Shown: positions 7,864-17,610 of the stretch, piece by piece
How the letters are laid out: every line of letters begins with the position of its first letter
Numbering within the stretch: position 1 is the stretch's first letter
Source of the DNA: Pelomonas caseinilytica
GTDB taxonomy: Bacteria > Pseudomonadota > Gammaproteobacteria > Burkholderiales > Burkholderiaceae_C
Reading direction: 5' to 3'
Length of the DNA stretch: 64,000 bases
Assembly (NCBI RefSeq): GCF_021353235.1
Contig: NZ_JAJTWT010000001.1
Coordinates: 620,001-684,000 of the forward strand
The notes under the pieces: model-generated
The model's database searches: none
The model's input: the letters and a program-made list of their open reading frames with translations, nothing else
What the model was told of the DNA's origin: nothing
Position numbers and translations under genes: made by a program

Positions 7864-9810
7864 TCAGCGCCGCGCCGGCTCCACAACCAGCACGTCCAGC
7901 CCCGAGGCCTGACCCTTCGAGCGGTAGACCTTCTGGGTCGCGACCTGGAAGTCCTCGGCCTTGGCGCTGCGCAGGGGCACGAAGCTCTGCGGGTTGCGGT
8001 CGATCAACGGGAACCAGCTGCTCTGCACCTGCACCATGATGCGGTGGCCGCGGCGGAAGCTGTGATTGACGTCCTGGAGCCGGACCTTCAGTTCCTCCAC
8101 CTGACCCGGCACCATGGCCTCGGGCACCTCGAAGCTCTTGCGGAAGCGCCCCCGCAGCGGGTCGGCGCGCACCAGCTGCTGGTAGCCGCCGAGGGCCGGC
8201 TCGGGGGCTTCCACGTCCTCGGTGCGCGGGCGGCGCTTCCTGGGCGGCGCCCCCTCCTCTTCCAGGTCGGCGGGGTAGACATCGATGAGCTTGACGACCC
8301 AGTCGGCATCGGTGCCCGAGGTCGAGGCGAACAGGCGGGCGACGATGGGGCCGGCCAGGGTCACGTCCTCTTCGAGCACGTCGCTGCGGTAGGTCAGCAC
8401 GTCAGGCCGCGTCGAGGCGAAGCGCTGGTCGCTGACCATGTACTCCTGCGGCACGCCCAGGGTGGCATAGCCGACGAAGGGCACCGGCTTGGCGGGGTCG
8501 CTGATCCAGGCGTCGAAGGCCGGGCCGGCTGCCTCGGGCGCGTCGAAGCTCAGCCGGCCGCCCGGCGCGAAGTAGAGGGTGCGGGCATGCGCCTCGCGGG
8601 GCGGCCAGGCGTCGTAGCGGCGCCAGGTGTTGGTACCCGTCTCGAAGACCGTGGCCTTGGCGACCTTGGGCAGCTTGGGATCGGGCGCGTCGCGCAGCTG
8701 CTGCTCGAAGAAGGGCAGCAGCACCTCCTTCTGGAACTGTTCCGACGTCGGCTGCTGGAACTGCACGCGGCCGAGCTGGCGGCCCGGCGAGCCGAGCCAG
8801 CCGCCGTGCACCCACGGGCCCATGACCAGGCGGTTGTCGGTGGCGGGGCTTTGGCGGCCGATGGCACGGTAGGTGGCCAGCGGGCCGGCCAGGTCCTCGG
8901 CATCGAACCAGCCGCCCACGGTCAGCACGGCGGCATGGATGTTCTTCAGGTGGGGCGTGATGGCCCGGCTCTTCCAGAACTCGTCGTAGCGGTCGTGGCC
9001 GAGCTGGTCGTCGAAGTAGTGGTTGGGCTTGCCGTCGCGCGCCAGGCGGGCGGCGATGGCGTCGAGGTTGGTGAACTGTAGGAAGAAGTCGTAGCTGTCC
9101 GCCGTGCCGTAGTCGAACTGCGGCCACTCCTTGGGCGGCAGCACCGGCGTCTGCTGGGGCTTGAAGAAAGTGTAGAAGCCGAAGTTGGCCGCCAGCATGA
9201 AGGCGCCGCCGTGGAAGCTGTCGTCGCCCATGAAGAGGTCGGTCACGGGTGCCTGCGGCGACGCGGCCTTGATGGCCGGGTGCGAATCGATGATGGAGGC
9301 CGACGTGTAGAAGCCCGGGTAGGAGACGCCCCAGATGCCGACGCGCCCGTTGTTGCCGGGCACGTGGTCGATCAGCCATTGCACGGTGTCGTGCGTGTCG
9401 CTGCTCTCGTCCACGTCGGCGGGCGTCTTCTTGAGCGGCCGGTGCGGCGTCATCTCGATGAAGCGGCCCTCGGACATGAAGCGGCCGCGCACGTCCTGGC
9501 AGACGAAGATGTAGCCGGCCTTGAGGAAGTCCTCGTTGGGCGCGACGTGGCCCACGCCGTCGCGGTCGACGCCGTAGGGCCCGCAGCTGTAGGGCGTGCG
9601 CACCATCAGCAGCGGGTAGCGGCGGCTCGCGTCCTTGGGCACGTAGACGGCCGTGTAGAGCTTCTTGCCGTCGCGCACCGGGATGCGGTACTCGTACTTG
9701 GTGTAGTGCTCGCGCGGCTCGTACTTGGGCTTGGCGTCGGGCGCTTCGTCGGCCCGGGCGGCGCCGAGGCAAAGCAGGGTCAGGGCCGTGAGGCCGAGGG
9801 CAAGGCGCAT
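7864..9810 (-). CDS. Secreted CocE/NonD-family hydrolase (copy 1)
   Basis: A 648-residue protein with a cleavable-looking signal peptide (MRLALGLTALTLLCLGAARA). The X-Pro dipeptidyl-peptidase S15/CocE fold is shown by R-x-PYSCGPYG, a nucleophile elbow GVSYPG with Ser163, GGWFDAEDLAG with the acid residue, and GPWVHGGW with the histidine. The C-terminal half is the jelly-roll PepX_C-type domain ([23 protein letters not shown]). These enzymes cleave esters or amides; substrate is unknown. It lies 26 bp downstream of a close paralogue. The start at 9810 is set by the signal peptide; the frame remains open far upstream only as antisense-like sequence. Confidence 0.88.
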   Translation of the reverse strand: MRLALGLTALTLLCLGAARADEAPDAKPKYEPREHYTKYEYRIPVRDGKKLYTAVYVPKDASRRYPLLMVRTPYSCGPYGVDRDGVGHVAPNEDFLKAGYIFVCQDVRGRFMSEGRFIEMTPHRPLKKTPADVDESSDTHDTVQWLIDHVPGNNGRVGIWGVSYPGFYTSASIIDSHPAIKAASPQAPVTDLFMGDDSFHGGAFMLAANFGFYTFFKPQQTPVLPPKEWPQFDYGTADSYDFFLQFTNLDAIAARLARDGKPNHYFDDQLGHDRYDEFWKSRAITPHLKNIHAAVLTVGGWFDAEDLAGPLATYRAIGRQSPATDNRLVMGPWVHGGWLGSPGRQLGRVQFQQPTSEQFQKEVLLPFFEQQLRDAPDPKLPKVAKATVFETGTNTWRRYDAWPPREAHARTLYFAPGGRLSFDAPEAAGPAFDAWISDPAKPVPFVGYATLGVPQEYMVSDQRFASTRPDVLTYRSDVLEEDVTLAGPIVARLFASTSGTDADWVVKLIDVYPADLEEEGAPPRKRRPRTEDVEAPEPALGGYQQLVRADPLRGRFRKSFEVPEAMVPGQVEELKVRLQDVNHSFRRGHRIMVQVQSSWFPLIDRNPQSFVPLRSAKAEDFQVATQKVYRSKGQASGLDVLVVEPARR

Positions 9811-9836
9811 GGCGGGAATGGCAGGCAGAAGGGAGG

Positions 9837-11807
9837 TCAGGGCTTGGCGGCGGCTTGCGCCTTGGCGGGGTCGACGACGCGCAGCTCGATGCGCGACGCC
9901 TGGGCGCCGCCGCGGTAGACGGTCTGCGTCGCGACCTGGAAGTCTTCGGGCCGCGCGCTGCGGATGCGCACGAAGCTCTGCGGGTTGCGGTCGATCAGCG
10001 GGAACCAGCTGCTCTGCACCTGCACCATCAGCCGGTGGCCGCGGCGGAAGCTGTGGTTGACGTCGGGCAGCTCGAAGCGCAGGGCCTCGACCCGGCCCGG
10101 CACCAGGGCCTCGGGCTTGTCGAAGCCGTGGCGGAAGCGCGCCCGCAGCGGGTCGCCGCGCACGAGCTGCTGGTAGCCGCCGAAGTTGGGCTTGGGCGGC
10201 TCGACGTCGGCGGGTTTGTCGCGCGGCGGCTGGGCCGGCTCGGGGCCGGCGTCCTGGGGCCAGACGTCGATGAGCTTGACGACGAAGTCGGCGTCCGTGC
10301 CGGTGGAGGCGACGAAGAGTTCGACGCCGACGGGGCCGGCCACGGTCAGGTCCTCCTCCAGGGGTTCGGTCTCGTAGACCAGCACGTCGGGCCGGGTCGC
10401 GGCGAAGCGCTGGTCGGCGACCATGTAGTCCTTGGGCATGCCCAGTGCCGTGTAGCCGATGAAGGGCACGGGGCGGTTGGGGTCGCTGACGTAGCGGTCG
10501 AAGGCCTCGGCCGCGCCGGGCGCCCCGGGCGCCAGCCGGCCGCCGGCCTGCAGGTAGAAGCTGCGCCTGACGGCCTGGCGCGGCGGCCAGGCGTCGTAGC
10601 GGCGCCAGACGTTGGTGCCGGTCTCGAAGACGGTGGCCTCGGCCAGCCTGGCGTCGGCGCCGCCGCGCAGGTGCTGCTCGAAGAAGGGCAGCAGCACGTT
10701 CTTCTGGAACCACTCGCTGTGGCGGCCGTCGAAGCCGATGGCGCCGAGCTGCTGGCCGATGCCGCGCATCCAGCCGCCGTGGACCCAGGGCCCCATGACG
10801 AGACGGTTGGGCGTGCCCGGGTTCTGGCGCTCGATGGCGTGGTAGATGGCCAGCGGGCCGGCCAGGTCCTCGGCGTCGTACCAGCCGCCCACGGTCAGCA
10901 CGGCGGCGTGGATGTTCTTCAGGTGCTCGGGCAGGCGGCGCGCCCTCCAGTAGTCGTCGAAGCTGTCGTGCTCGACCAGCTCGGTGAAGAAGGGGTTGGT
11001 GGCGGGCTTGTCGGGGTCGGCGCCGGCGAAGGTCGAGGCGATGGCGTCGAGGTTGCCCAGGCGCAGGAAGTAGCTGTAGGCGTCGCGGTCGCGGTAGTCG
11101 AAGGCCGTCCACTTCTTCGGCTCGACCGTCGGCGTCTGCTGCGGGCGGTAGGCCGCGTAGAAGCCGTAGTTGTGGGCCAGCATCAGGGCGCCGCCGTGGT
11201 AGCCGTCGTCGCGCTGCGAATAGTCGGCGATGGGCGCCTGGGGCGACGCGGCCTTGATGGCCGGGTGCGAGTCGACGATGGAGGCCGCCGTGTAGAAGCC
11301 CGGGTAGGAGATGCCCCAGAGGCCCACCTTGCCGTTGTTGCCGGGCAGGTGGTCGATCAGCCATTGCACGCTGTCGTGGGTGTCGCTGCTCTCGTCCACG
11401 TCCTGCACGCCGCGCTTGGCGTCCAGGTGCGGGGTCATGACCCGCCACGTGCCTTCGGACATGTAGCGCCCGCGCACGTCCTGGCAGACGAAGATGTAGC
11501 CGGCCTTCAGGAAGTCCTCGCTCGGCGCCAGGCGCCGGATGCCGTCCCGGTCCACGCCGTAGGGCCCGCAGCTGTAGGGCGTGCGCGTCATCAGCAGCGG
11601 ATAGGTCTTGCCGCCCTGCCCCGCGTCCTTGGGCAGGTAGACGACGGTGAAGAGCTTTTTGCCGTCCCGCACGGGGATGCGGTACTCGTACTTGGTGTAG
11701 TGCTCGCGGGGCTCGTACTTGGGCGCTTCGGGCGCCTCGTCGGCGCGGGCAGCCGGGGCCAGGGTGAGGCCGGGCAGCAGGAGCAGGAATGCAGGCAGGC
11801 GCAGCAT
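9837..11807 (-). CDS. Secreted CocE/NonD-family hydrolase (copy 2)
   Basis: A 656-residue paralogue of the gene at 7864-9810, with the same order of motifs: signal peptide [22 protein letters not shown], then [20 protein letters not shown], a GISYPG nucleophile elbow with Ser167, [19 protein letters not shown] and the C-terminal PepX_C-like domain. The two copies agree over most of their length, so they are a tandem duplication. Differences concentrate in the middle (residues 215-290) and in the surface of the C-terminal domain, which would fit divergence in substrate. ATG 11807 was preferred to 11846 because it places the signal peptide at the N-terminus. Confidence 0.88.
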   Translation of the reverse strand: MLRLPAFLLLLPGLTLAPAARADEAPEAPKYEPREHYTKYEYRIPVRDGKKLFTVVYLPKDAGQGGKTYPLLMTRTPYSCGPYGVDRDGIRRLAPSEDFLKAGYIFVCQDVRGRYMSEGTWRVMTPHLDAKRGVQDVDESSDTHDSVQWLIDHLPGNNGKVGLWGISYPGFYTAASIVDSHPAIKAASPQAPIADYSQRDDGYHGGALMLAHNYGFYAAYRPQQTPTVEPKKWTAFDYRDRDAYSYFLRLGNLDAIASTFAGADPDKPATNPFFTELVEHDSFDDYWRARRLPEHLKNIHAAVLTVGGWYDAEDLAGPLAIYHAIERQNPGTPNRLVMGPWVHGGWMRGIGQQLGAIGFDGRHSEWFQKNVLLPFFEQHLRGGADARLAEATVFETGTNVWRRYDAWPPRQAVRRSFYLQAGGRLAPGAPGAAEAFDRYVSDPNRPVPFIGYTALGMPKDYMVADQRFAATRPDVLVYETEPLEEDLTVAGPVGVELFVASTGTDADFVVKLIDVWPQDAGPEPAQPPRDKPADVEPPKPNFGGYQQLVRGDPLRARFRHGFDKPEALVPGRVEALRFELPDVNHSFRRGHRLMVQVQSSWFPLIDRNPQSFVRIRSARPEDFQVATQTVYRGGAQASRIELRVVDPAKAQAAAKP

Positions 11808-11902
11808 GCGTCGTCGTCCGGAATGCAAAGTGGCGAAGTCTGCCACCGAGGCGGGGCCTCGCGGCGTTAGGCTCTTTCCTCCCCCCCGCCGGAGCCTCGA
11901 AC

Positions 11903-12772
11903 ATGACGATCGACACTGACGCCTACCGCGTCCTTCCTGGCAGCCAGGTCAAGCTGGGCCAGTGGCCGACGGCCGTCGCGCCGCTCTATCGCGACAAGGA
12001 CGACTACGAGGACCAGCTCGCCGCCCACGTCAAGCGCCTGAGCGAACTGCAGGACCTGCTGTATGCCGACAACCGGCATGCCCTGCTGCTGGTCTTCCAG
12101 GCCATGGACGCCGCAGGCAAGGACGGCGTCATCAAGCACGTGATGTCGGGCGTGAACCCGCAGGGCTGCCAGGTGTTCAGCTTCAAGCACCCCAGCGCCC
12201 TGGAGCTGGACCATGACTTCCTGTGGCGCACCACCCAGTGCCTGCCCGAGCGCGGGCGCATCGGCATCTTCAACCGCTCCTACTACGAGGAGGTGCTGAT
12301 CGTGCGCGTGCACCCGGAGATCCTGAAGGCCCAGTCCCTGCCCGGCCCGGTCGCCAAGGGGCCACGGCTCTGGCAGGAACGCTTCGACTCCATCGTCAAC
12401 CTGGAGCGCCACCTGCACCGCAACGGCACCCAGGTGCTCAAGTTCTTCCTGCACGTCTCCAAGGACGAGCAGCGCCGGCGCTTCCTGGCGCGCCTGGACG
12501 ACCCGCGCAAGAACTGGAAGTTCACGGCCGCCGACATGCAGGAGCGCGAACTCTGGCCCCGGTACATGCACGCCTACGCCGAGGCGCTCGGCGCCACCAG
12601 CACGGAGCAGTCGCCCTGGTACGCCGTGCCGGCCGACGACAAGCGCAACGCGCGGCTCATCGTCTCGCAGGCCATCGTCGAGCGGCTGGGCGCGCTGAAG
12701 CTGCGCTACCCCGAGCCGGAACTCGGCGCGGCAGAGCTGCGCAAGGTGCGCGAGCGCCTCAGCCGAACCTGA
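11903..12772 (+). CDS. ppk2: Polyphosphate kinase 2 family protein
   Basis: A 289-residue PPK2-family phosphotransferase. Walker A is MDAAGKDG at residues 68-75, followed by [16 protein letters not shown] and the lid/Walker B region [22 protein letters not shown], then [11 protein letters not shown] and [14 protein letters not shown]. Such enzymes move phosphate between polyphosphate and nucleoside mono- or diphosphates (ADP-polyphosphate phosphotransferase). The single-domain length is typical of class I or III. It starts 95 bp from the divergent hydrolase gene and overlaps the convergent BNR gene by 14 bp. The subclass (AMP or ADP acceptor) is not resolved. Confidence 0.9.
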   Translation: MTIDTDAYRVLPGSQVKLGQWPTAVAPLYRDKDDYEDQLAAHVKRLSELQDLLYADNRHALLLVFQAMDAAGKDGVIKHVMSGVNPQGCQVFSFKHPSALELDHDFLWRTTQCLPERGRIGIFNRSYYEEVLIVRVHPEILKAQSLPGPVAKGPRLWQERFDSIVNLERHLHRNGTQVLKFFLHVSKDEQRRRFLARLDDPRKNWKFTAADMQERELWPRYMHAYAEALGATSTEQSPWYAVPADDKRNARLIVSQAIVERLGALKLRYPEPELGAAELRKVRERLSRT

Positions 12773-13832
12773 CGGCGTAGATGGGCGGCAGGTGGGCCGA
12801 GACGCACTGCCAGCTGTCGCCTTCGTCGGCGCTGGCCCACAGGCCCCCGGTCGTCGAGCCCATCATCAGCTGCTCGCCGCCGTCGTCCACCGCCAGGCCG
12901 TGGCGGTAGACGAGGTCGTAGCAGTGCCGCTGCGGCAGGCCGTGGCGCAGTACCTCGAAGCTGCGCCCGCCGTCGCGGCTGCGGGTCACGCACAGGGCGG
13001 CATCGACGGGGATGCGGCGCTCGTCCTTGACGGCGGGCACGAACCAGGCGGTGCCGGGGTCTCGGGGGTGGGCGGCGACGGCGAAGCCGAAGCTCGACGG
13101 CTGGGCCGCCACCTCGGTCCAGGTGGCGCCGTTGTCCACCGAACGGAAGATGCCGCAGTGGTGCTGGCACCAGAGCACGTCGGGCGCGGCGCGGCAGCGG
13201 GCGATGAGGTGCGGGTCCTGGGAGTTCTCGTCGCCCGCCAGCTCGGGCGGCATGAAGTCGGCCCGCATGCCCTTGGCGCGCAGATGCCAGCTGGTGCCGC
13301 CGTCGGTGGTGCGCCAGGCGCCGCCGCAGGACACGCCGACCAGCAGCTCCTGCGGGCGCTCGGGATGGGGGCAGATGGAATGCAGGGCCGGCGCGGGGTT
13401 GCCGCCGCCCATCCACTGCTCGCGCCGGGGGTCCCGCCACAGCGTCTCGTCGAGGCGCCACGACTCGCCGCCGTCGCGGCTCACGAACAGGCCGCCGGGA
13501 ACGGTGCCGCACCAGATCGCATCCGCGGAGCGCTCCAGAGAGAAGACCTGCTGGAGCTTCCACTCCGGGCCCTCGGCGCCTTCGGGCTGGGGCGGGAAGG
13601 TGGGGGCGGCGACTTCGCGCCAGGTCCGCCCGGCGTCGTCACTGGCCTGGAGCTTGGCGCCGAAATGCCCGAGGTTGAGGCCGGCCAGCATGCGGCCCGA
13701 GGCGTCGGGCGGCAGCAGCATGGTCACGGGGTCGGCCAGGAAGCTGACGTTGTCGATCTGCCAGGCGCCGCCGCGGCGGCGCAGTTCGAACAGGCCCTTG
13801 CGGGTCGCGGCCCAGGCGCGGTCTTGGGACAT
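12759..13832 (-). CDS. BNR/WD40-like beta-propeller protein
   Basis: A 357-residue protein built of repeated blades with the BNR pattern S-x-D-x-G-x-T/[10 protein letters not shown] (about 66), SRDGGESW (about 118), TTDGGTSW (about 175), SVDNGATW (about 233), SRDGGRSF (about 289) and SADEGDSW (about 335). This is the fold of sialidases and Vps10-type propellers, but no catalytic sialidase residues are evident and no signal peptide is present, so it is probably cytoplasmic and binding-type. It lies 6 bp downstream of a MoaD/ThiS-like gene on the same strand. I recall this pairing from other bacteria, with no function assigned. Confidence 0.8.
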   Translation of the reverse strand: MSQDRAWAATRKGLFELRRRGGAWQIDNVSFLADPVTMLLPPDASGRMLAGLNLGHFGAKLQASDDAGRTWREVAAPTFPPQPEGAEGPEWKLQQVFSLERSADAIWCGTVPGGLFVSRDGGESWRLDETLWRDPRREQWMGGGNPAPALHSICPHPERPQELLVGVSCGGAWRTTDGGTSWHLRAKGMRADFMPPELAGDENSQDPHLIARCRAAPDVLWCQHHCGIFRSVDNGATWTEVAAQPSSFGFAVAAHPRDPGTAWFVPAVKDERRIPVDAALCVTRSRDGGRSFEVLRHGLPQRHCYDLVYRHGLAVDDGGEQLMMGSTTGGLWASADEGDSWQCVSAHLPPIYAVRFG

Positions 13833-13838
13833 GGTGTT

Positions 13839-14108
13839 TCAACCTCCGGAAAGGGCTTGCAGGACATGGACCCGGCTGTCGGGGCCGAGGGGGTCGGTCA
13901 GCCCGCGCAGGTCGCGCGCGCGCCGGCCGTCGATGAAGACGACCACGTTGGCCCGCAGGTGGCCCTGGTCGTCGAGGATGTAGCCGCGCAGCCTCGGGTT
14001 GATGGCGAAGGCGGCGTCCAGGCCCTGCCTCAGCAGGGTCGCCGGCGTGTCGGCGACGGGGGTGTCGACGAAGCGATGCAGCTGGGGCGTGAATTCAATG
14101 CGGGCCAT
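13839..14108 (-). CDS. MoaD/ThiS-family ubiquitin-like protein
   Basis: An 89-residue beta-grasp protein. The C-terminus reads DSRVHVLQALSGG, ending in the Gly-Gly pair that is adenylated and thiocarboxylated in MoaD and ThiS. The N-terminal strand MARIEFTPQLHRFV and the middle segment VVVFIDGRRARDLRGLTDPLG fit MoaD. Neither a MoaE, a ThiG nor an E1-like enzyme is encoded nearby; its neighbour is a BNR propeller protein instead. It may be a sulfur carrier or a protein-tag-like modifier. The start at 14108 is chosen over 14180 because the extra residues are not beta-grasp-like. Confidence 0.8.
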   Translation of the reverse strand: MARIEFTPQLHRFVDTPVADTPATLLRQGLDAAFAINPRLRGYILDDQGHLRANVVVFIDGRRARDLRGLTDPLGPDSRVHVLQALSGG

Positions 14109-14185
14109 GGCATGACGACGAACGGGCAGGCGCCGATTCGACGAGCCCGACCCCACGACAGCACCCGGGATTACCCTCAACGAGA

Positions 14186-15079
14186 ATGCCGGCGATGAAT
14201 TCCGGCATCTTCTTCGCCCTGGGCGCCTATCTGAGCTGGGGGCTGTTCCCGCTCTACTTCCGCCAGATCGCCACCGTCCCGGCCCTGCAGATCGTGGCCC
14301 ACCGCACGATCTGGTCGCTGGCCTTCGTCGCCGTGGTGCTGCTGGCCACGGGTCATCTGAAATGGCTGCGCGACGTGGGCGCGGCGACGTGGCGGCGCTT
14401 CACGCTGTCGGCCCTGCTGATCGCGGTCAACTGGCTGACCTATGTCTGGGCCGTCGGCCACGGCCATGTGCTGGATGCCAGCCTGGGCTACTTCATCAAC
14501 CCGCTGGTGAACGTGGCCCTCGGCTTCGCCGTGCTGCACGAGCGCCCACGGCCGGCCCAATGGCTGGCCGTGGGGCTGGCCGCCTTCGGCGTCGTCTGGC
14601 TCACCGTCGCGGCCGGCCGCCTGCCCTGGGTGGCCCTGGTGCTGGCGTTGAGCTTTGGCCTGTACGGCCTGATGCGCAAGACGGCGGCGCTGGGCGCCAT
14701 CGAGGGGCTGACGCTGGAGACCCTCATCCTCGCGCCGCTGGCCGCGGGCGGCCTGCTGTGGTGGTCGCAGGACGGCAGCATGGCCGGCCAGACGGCCGTG
14801 GACTGGGCCTGGCTGGTCGGCACCGGCCCGGTCACGGCCGGCAGCCTGCTGCTGTTCGCGGCCGGCGCCCGGCGCATCCCGCTGGCCACGCTGGGCGTGG
14901 TGCAGTATGTGTCGCCGTCGCTGCAGTTCCTGCTCGGTGTCTTCCTGTTCCACGAGCCCATGGACGCGACGCGGCTGGTGGCCTTCGGCTTCATCTGGAG
15001 CGCCCTGGCCGTCTACAGCGCGGAAGGCCTTTGGCAGAACCGGCAGGCCCGCCGCGCCCTGGCCGTCAAGCCGCTTTAG
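14186..15079 (+). CDS. rarD: EamA-family transporter RarD
   Basis: A 297-residue integral membrane protein with about ten hydrophobic segments. The first block, [21 protein letters not shown], and the second, [14 protein letters not shown], match RarD, a DMT-superfamily protein whose substrate is not firmly known. Later [13 protein letters not shown] and [15 protein letters not shown] are the conserved second-repeat motifs. An alternative in-frame ATG at 14195 gives MNSGIFF, the usual RarD start, so the first three residues are uncertain. It ends 14 bp inside the 3' end of the convergent ahpF gene. Confidence 0.88.
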   Translation: MPAMNSGIFFALGAYLSWGLFPLYFRQIATVPALQIVAHRTIWSLAFVAVVLLATGHLKWLRDVGAATWRRFTLSALLIAVNWLTYVWAVGHGHVLDASLGYFINPLVNVALGFAVLHERPRPAQWLAVGLAAFGVVWLTVAAGRLPWVALVLALSFGLYGLMRKTAALGAIEGLTLETLILAPLAAGGLLWWSQDGSMAGQTAVDWAWLVGTGPVTAGSLLLFAAGARRIPLATLGVVQYVSPSLQFLLGVFLFHEPMDATRLVAFGFIWSALAVYSAEGLWQNRQARRALAVKPL

Positions 15080-16637
15080 CCGCGGGCTGGCGCATCAGGT
15101 AGTCGAAGGCGCCGAGGGCGGCCTTGGCGCCGTCGCCGGCCGCGATGATGATCTGCTTGAAGGGCACGGTCGTCACGTCGCCGGCGGCGAACACGCCGGG
15201 CACGGAGGTCGCGCCCTTGGTGTCGACGATGATCTCGCCGTGCTTGCTCAGCTCCACCGTGCCGCGCAGCCATTCGGTGTTGGGCACCAGGCCGATCTGC
15301 ACGAAACAGCCGTCCACCTCCACGCGCCGGCTTTCGCCGCTGACGCGGTCGGTGTAGTTCAGTCCGTCGAGCTTGCCGTCGCGGCCGGTGAACTCGGTGG
15401 TCTGCGCGTTGGTCAGGATGGTGACGTTGGGCAGGCTCCTGAGCTTGGCCACGAGAACGGCGTCGGCGCGCAGCTCAGCACCGAACTCCAGCAACGTGAC
15501 GTGCTTGACGATGCCAGCCAGGTCGATGGCCGCCTCGACGCCGGAGTTGCCGCCGCCGATGACCGCCACGGGCTTGCCCTTGAACAGCGGACCGTCGCAG
15601 TGCGGGCAGTAGGCCACGCCCTTGTTCTTGTACTCGGCCTCGCCGGGCACGCCGACGTTGCGCCAGCGGGCGCCGGTCGAGAGGATGACGGTCCGGCCCT
15701 TGAGCCGCGCGCCGTTGGCCAGCTCGACTTCCACCAGGCCGCCAGACTCGCTCGCGGGGACGAGCTTCTCGGCGCGCTGCAGGTTGTGGATGTCGACCTG
15801 GTAGTCCTTGACGTGGCCCTCCAGGGCCGCGGCGAACTTGGGGCCGTCGGTCATGGAGACGGAGATGTAGTTCTCGATGCCCAGGGTGTCGTTGACCTGG
15901 CCGCCGAAGCGCTCGGCCGCCACGCCGGTGCGGATGCCCTTGCGGGCCGCGTAGACGGCCGCCGCGGCGCCGGCCGGTCCGCCGCCGATGATGAGCATGT
16001 CGTAGGGGTCCTCGGCGTCGAGCTTCTTCGCGTCGCGGGCCGCCGCGCCGGTGTCGAGCTTGGCGACGATCTCCTCCAGGCTCATCCGGCCGGAGGCGAA
16101 GTGTTCGCCGTTGAGCCAGACGCTGGGCACGGCCATGATGTCCCGAGCCTCCACCTCGGCCTGGAAGAGGCCGCCGTCGACGACGGTGGTGCGGATGCGC
16201 GGGTTGAGCACCGACATCAGCGACAGGGCCTGCACGACGTCCGGGCAGTTGTGGCAGGTCAGGCTCATGTAGATCTCGAAGTCCAGGTCCCGGTCGAGGG
16301 CCTTGACGGCATCGATCTGGGCGGCCTCGACCTTGGGCGGATGGCCGCCCGTCCACAGCAGGGCCAGCACGAGCGACGTGAACTCGTGGCCGAGCGGAAT
16401 GGCCGCGAAGCGCAGGCTCTGCTCGGTGCCGGTGCGGCGCAGCAGGAAGGACGGGGTGCGGGTGTCGACGCCGTCCGTGCGCAGCGTGATCTTGTCGTTC
16501 ATGCCGGCGATCTCGGCCAGCAGCTCGCGCATCTCGTCGCTGGCGGCAGAGTTGTCCAGCGAGGCGACGATCTCGAAGGGGAGCTTGACGTGGTCCAGAT
16601 AGCCCTGGAGCTGGGTCTTCAGTGCGGCGTCCAACAT
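15066..16637 (-). CDS. ahpF: Alkyl hydroperoxide reductase subunit F
   Basis: A 523-residue flavoprotein disulfide reductase. It has an N-terminal double-thioredoxin domain with a redox-active CHNC, an FAD-binding [19 protein letters not shown], the thioredoxin-reductase-type active site CPHC at residues 344-347, and a NAD(P)H site [16 protein letters not shown]. The C-terminal [27 protein letters not shown] is the family signature. It passes electrons from NADH to AhpC. It lies 132 bp downstream of ahpC, separated by three hairpins. Length matches the E. coli enzyme, so it looks intact. Confidence 0.95.
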   Translation of the reverse strand: MLDAALKTQLQGYLDHVKLPFEIVASLDNSAASDEMRELLAEIAGMNDKITLRTDGVDTRTPSFLLRRTGTEQSLRFAAIPLGHEFTSLVLALLWTGGHPPKVEAAQIDAVKALDRDLDFEIYMSLTCHNCPDVVQALSLMSVLNPRIRTTVVDGGLFQAEVEARDIMAVPSVWLNGEHFASGRMSLEEIVAKLDTGAAARDAKKLDAEDPYDMLIIGGGPAGAAAAVYAARKGIRTGVAAERFGGQVNDTLGIENYISVSMTDGPKFAAALEGHVKDYQVDIHNLQRAEKLVPASESGGLVEVELANGARLKGRTVILSTGARWRNVGVPGEAEYKNKGVAYCPHCDGPLFKGKPVAVIGGGNSGVEAAIDLAGIVKHVTLLEFGAELRADAVLVAKLRSLPNVTILTNAQTTEFTGRDGKLDGLNYTDRVSGESRRVEVDGCFVQIGLVPNTEWLRGTVELSKHGEIIVDTKGATSVPGVFAAGDVTTVPFKQIIIAAGDGAKAALGAFDYLMRQPAAKAA

Positions 16638-16675
16638 GGTGAGGTCCTTTCAGTAAGGCGTGGCGGGGCGGGCCA

Positions 16676-16714
16676 CTGCTGAAAGGGTCCCCGGTGCGGA
16701 GGCCCTTTCAGCAG
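16676..16714 (-). terminator. Hairpin 1 of the ahpC-ahpF spacer
   Basis: CTGCTGAAAGGG (16676-16687) and CCCTTTCAGCAG (16703-16714) form a perfect 12-bp stem with a 15-nt loop. On the transcript from ahpC towards ahpF this is the last of three hairpins in the 132-nt spacer. No clear T-run follows, so it could be a partial terminator, an RNA-stability element or a processing site that lowers ahpF relative to ahpC. Confidence 0.5.
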
Positions 16715-16730
16715 AGCCTGAGGGGCTCTG
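16712..16730 (-). terminator. Hairpin 2 of the ahpC-ahpF spacer
   Basis: CAGAGCC (16712-16718) and GGCTCTG (16724-16730) pair as a perfect 7-bp stem around a 5-nt loop. It overlaps the right arm of hairpin 1 by three bases, so the two structures are partly exclusive. Confidence 0.4.
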
Positions 16731-16739
16731 CGGAGGGAA

Positions 16740-16757
16740 GGAGCCCTCCCGGGCTCC
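16740..16757 (-). terminator. Hairpin 3 of the ahpC-ahpF spacer
   Basis: GGAGCCC (16740-16746) and GGGCTCC (16751-16757) form a perfect 7-bp stem with a 4-nt loop, 13 bp beyond the ahpC stop codon. It is the first structure met by polymerase leaving ahpC. As with the other two hairpins there is no obvious T-run after it. Confidence 0.45.
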
Positions 16758-16769
16758 CTGCAAAACGCA

Positions 16770-17333
16770 TCAGATCTTGCCGACCAGATCCAGCGACGGG
16801 GCGATGGTCTTGGCGCCTTCGTTCCACTTGGCCGGGCAGACCTCGCCGGGGTGGGCGGCGGTGTACTGGGCGGCCTTGAGCTTGCGCAGCGTTTCCTTCA
16901 CGTCGCGGGCGATCTCGTTGGAATGCACCTCGGCCGTCTTGATGACGCCCTCGGGGTTGATCACGAAGGTGCCGCGCAGGGCCAGGCCTTCTTCGGGGAT
17001 GTGCACGCCGAAGGCGTTGGTCAGCGTGTGGGTCGGGTCGCCGACCAGCGGGAACTTGGCCTTGCCGACGGCGGGCGAGGTCTCGTGCCAGACCTTGTGC
17101 GAGAAGTGGGTGTCGGTCGTGACGATGTAGACCTCGGCGCCCAGCTTCTGGAACTCGGCGTAGTTGTCGGCGGCGTCTTCGACTTCGGTCGGGCAGTTGA
17201 AGGTGAAGGCGGCCGGCATGAAGATCAGCACGGACCACTTGCCCTTCAGGGTCTCGTCGGAGACTTCGACGAACTTGCCGTTGTGGAAGGCCTGGGTCTT
17301 GAAGGGTTGGACTTGGGTGTTGATCAGGGACAT
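16770..17333 (-). CDS. ahpC: Alkyl hydroperoxide reductase subunit C (2-Cys peroxiredoxin)
   Basis: A 187-residue typical 2-Cys peroxiredoxin. The peroxidatic cysteine is C47 in AFTFNCPTE, the resolving cysteine is C166 in EVCPAKW, and the GDPTHTLTNAFGV and RGTFVINPEGVI segments match AhpC of enterobacteria. It reduces hydrogen peroxide and organic hydroperoxides in the cytoplasm, with AhpF as reductant. An OxyR-like site starts 31 bp upstream of its start codon, so peroxide induction is likely. It is the first gene of ahpC-ahpF. Confidence 0.96.
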   Translation of the reverse strand: MSLINTQVQPFKTQAFHNGKFVEVSDETLKGKWSVLIFMPAAFTFNCPTEVEDAADNYAEFQKLGAEVYIVTTDTHFSHKVWHETSPAVGKAKFPLVGDPTHTLTNAFGVHIPEEGLALRGTFVINPEGVIKTAEVHSNEIARDVKETLRKLKAAQYTAAHPGEVCPAKWNEGAKTIAPSLDLVGKI

Positions 17334-17363
17334 GGTTGCTCCAGTGGGGGCTGGGTTGAAGGG

Positions 17364-17398
17364 ATAGGCAAGACTATATCGAAGATCGTTTTTCGGTT
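17364..17398 (-). promoter_or_regulatory. OxyR-like binding site upstream of ahpC
   Basis: ATAG-gcaaga-CTAT (17364-17377) matches one full OxyR element (ATAG-N6-CTAT) exactly. After 7 bases a weaker second element, ATCG-N6-GGTT (17385-17398), follows at the correct spacing. OxyR tetramers contact four such half-sites on one DNA face. The first dimer site is perfect and the second weak, which would suit peroxide-dependent activation. The local sequence is unusually AT-rich for this genome. The site is 31-65 bp upstream of the ahpC start codon. Confidence 0.6.
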
Positions 17399-17610
17399 GA
17401 AAACATTTATCAAATCGCCGATATTGATTGCGCCTATGACGGCCTTCGCGGGAATGCGGTGGCAGGACGGGCGAGTGTGCGCCGCACCCACCGCGGCGTC
17501 ATCGAAAGCCCGCGCGACTCGCGAGCCTTAAGCATCGCCCGGCTCGCGCCGCGAGCCACTCCCCAAAAAGGCAGGGCCGCCGCAACCCGCGGCAGGGCGG
17601 TCCTCGTCCT

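Noticed and set aside
9811-11916. Upstream extension of the first CocE gene through the second
   Set aside because: The frame is open for 1350 codons but is a shifted frame of the second CocE gene; the signal peptide at 9810 defines the true start.
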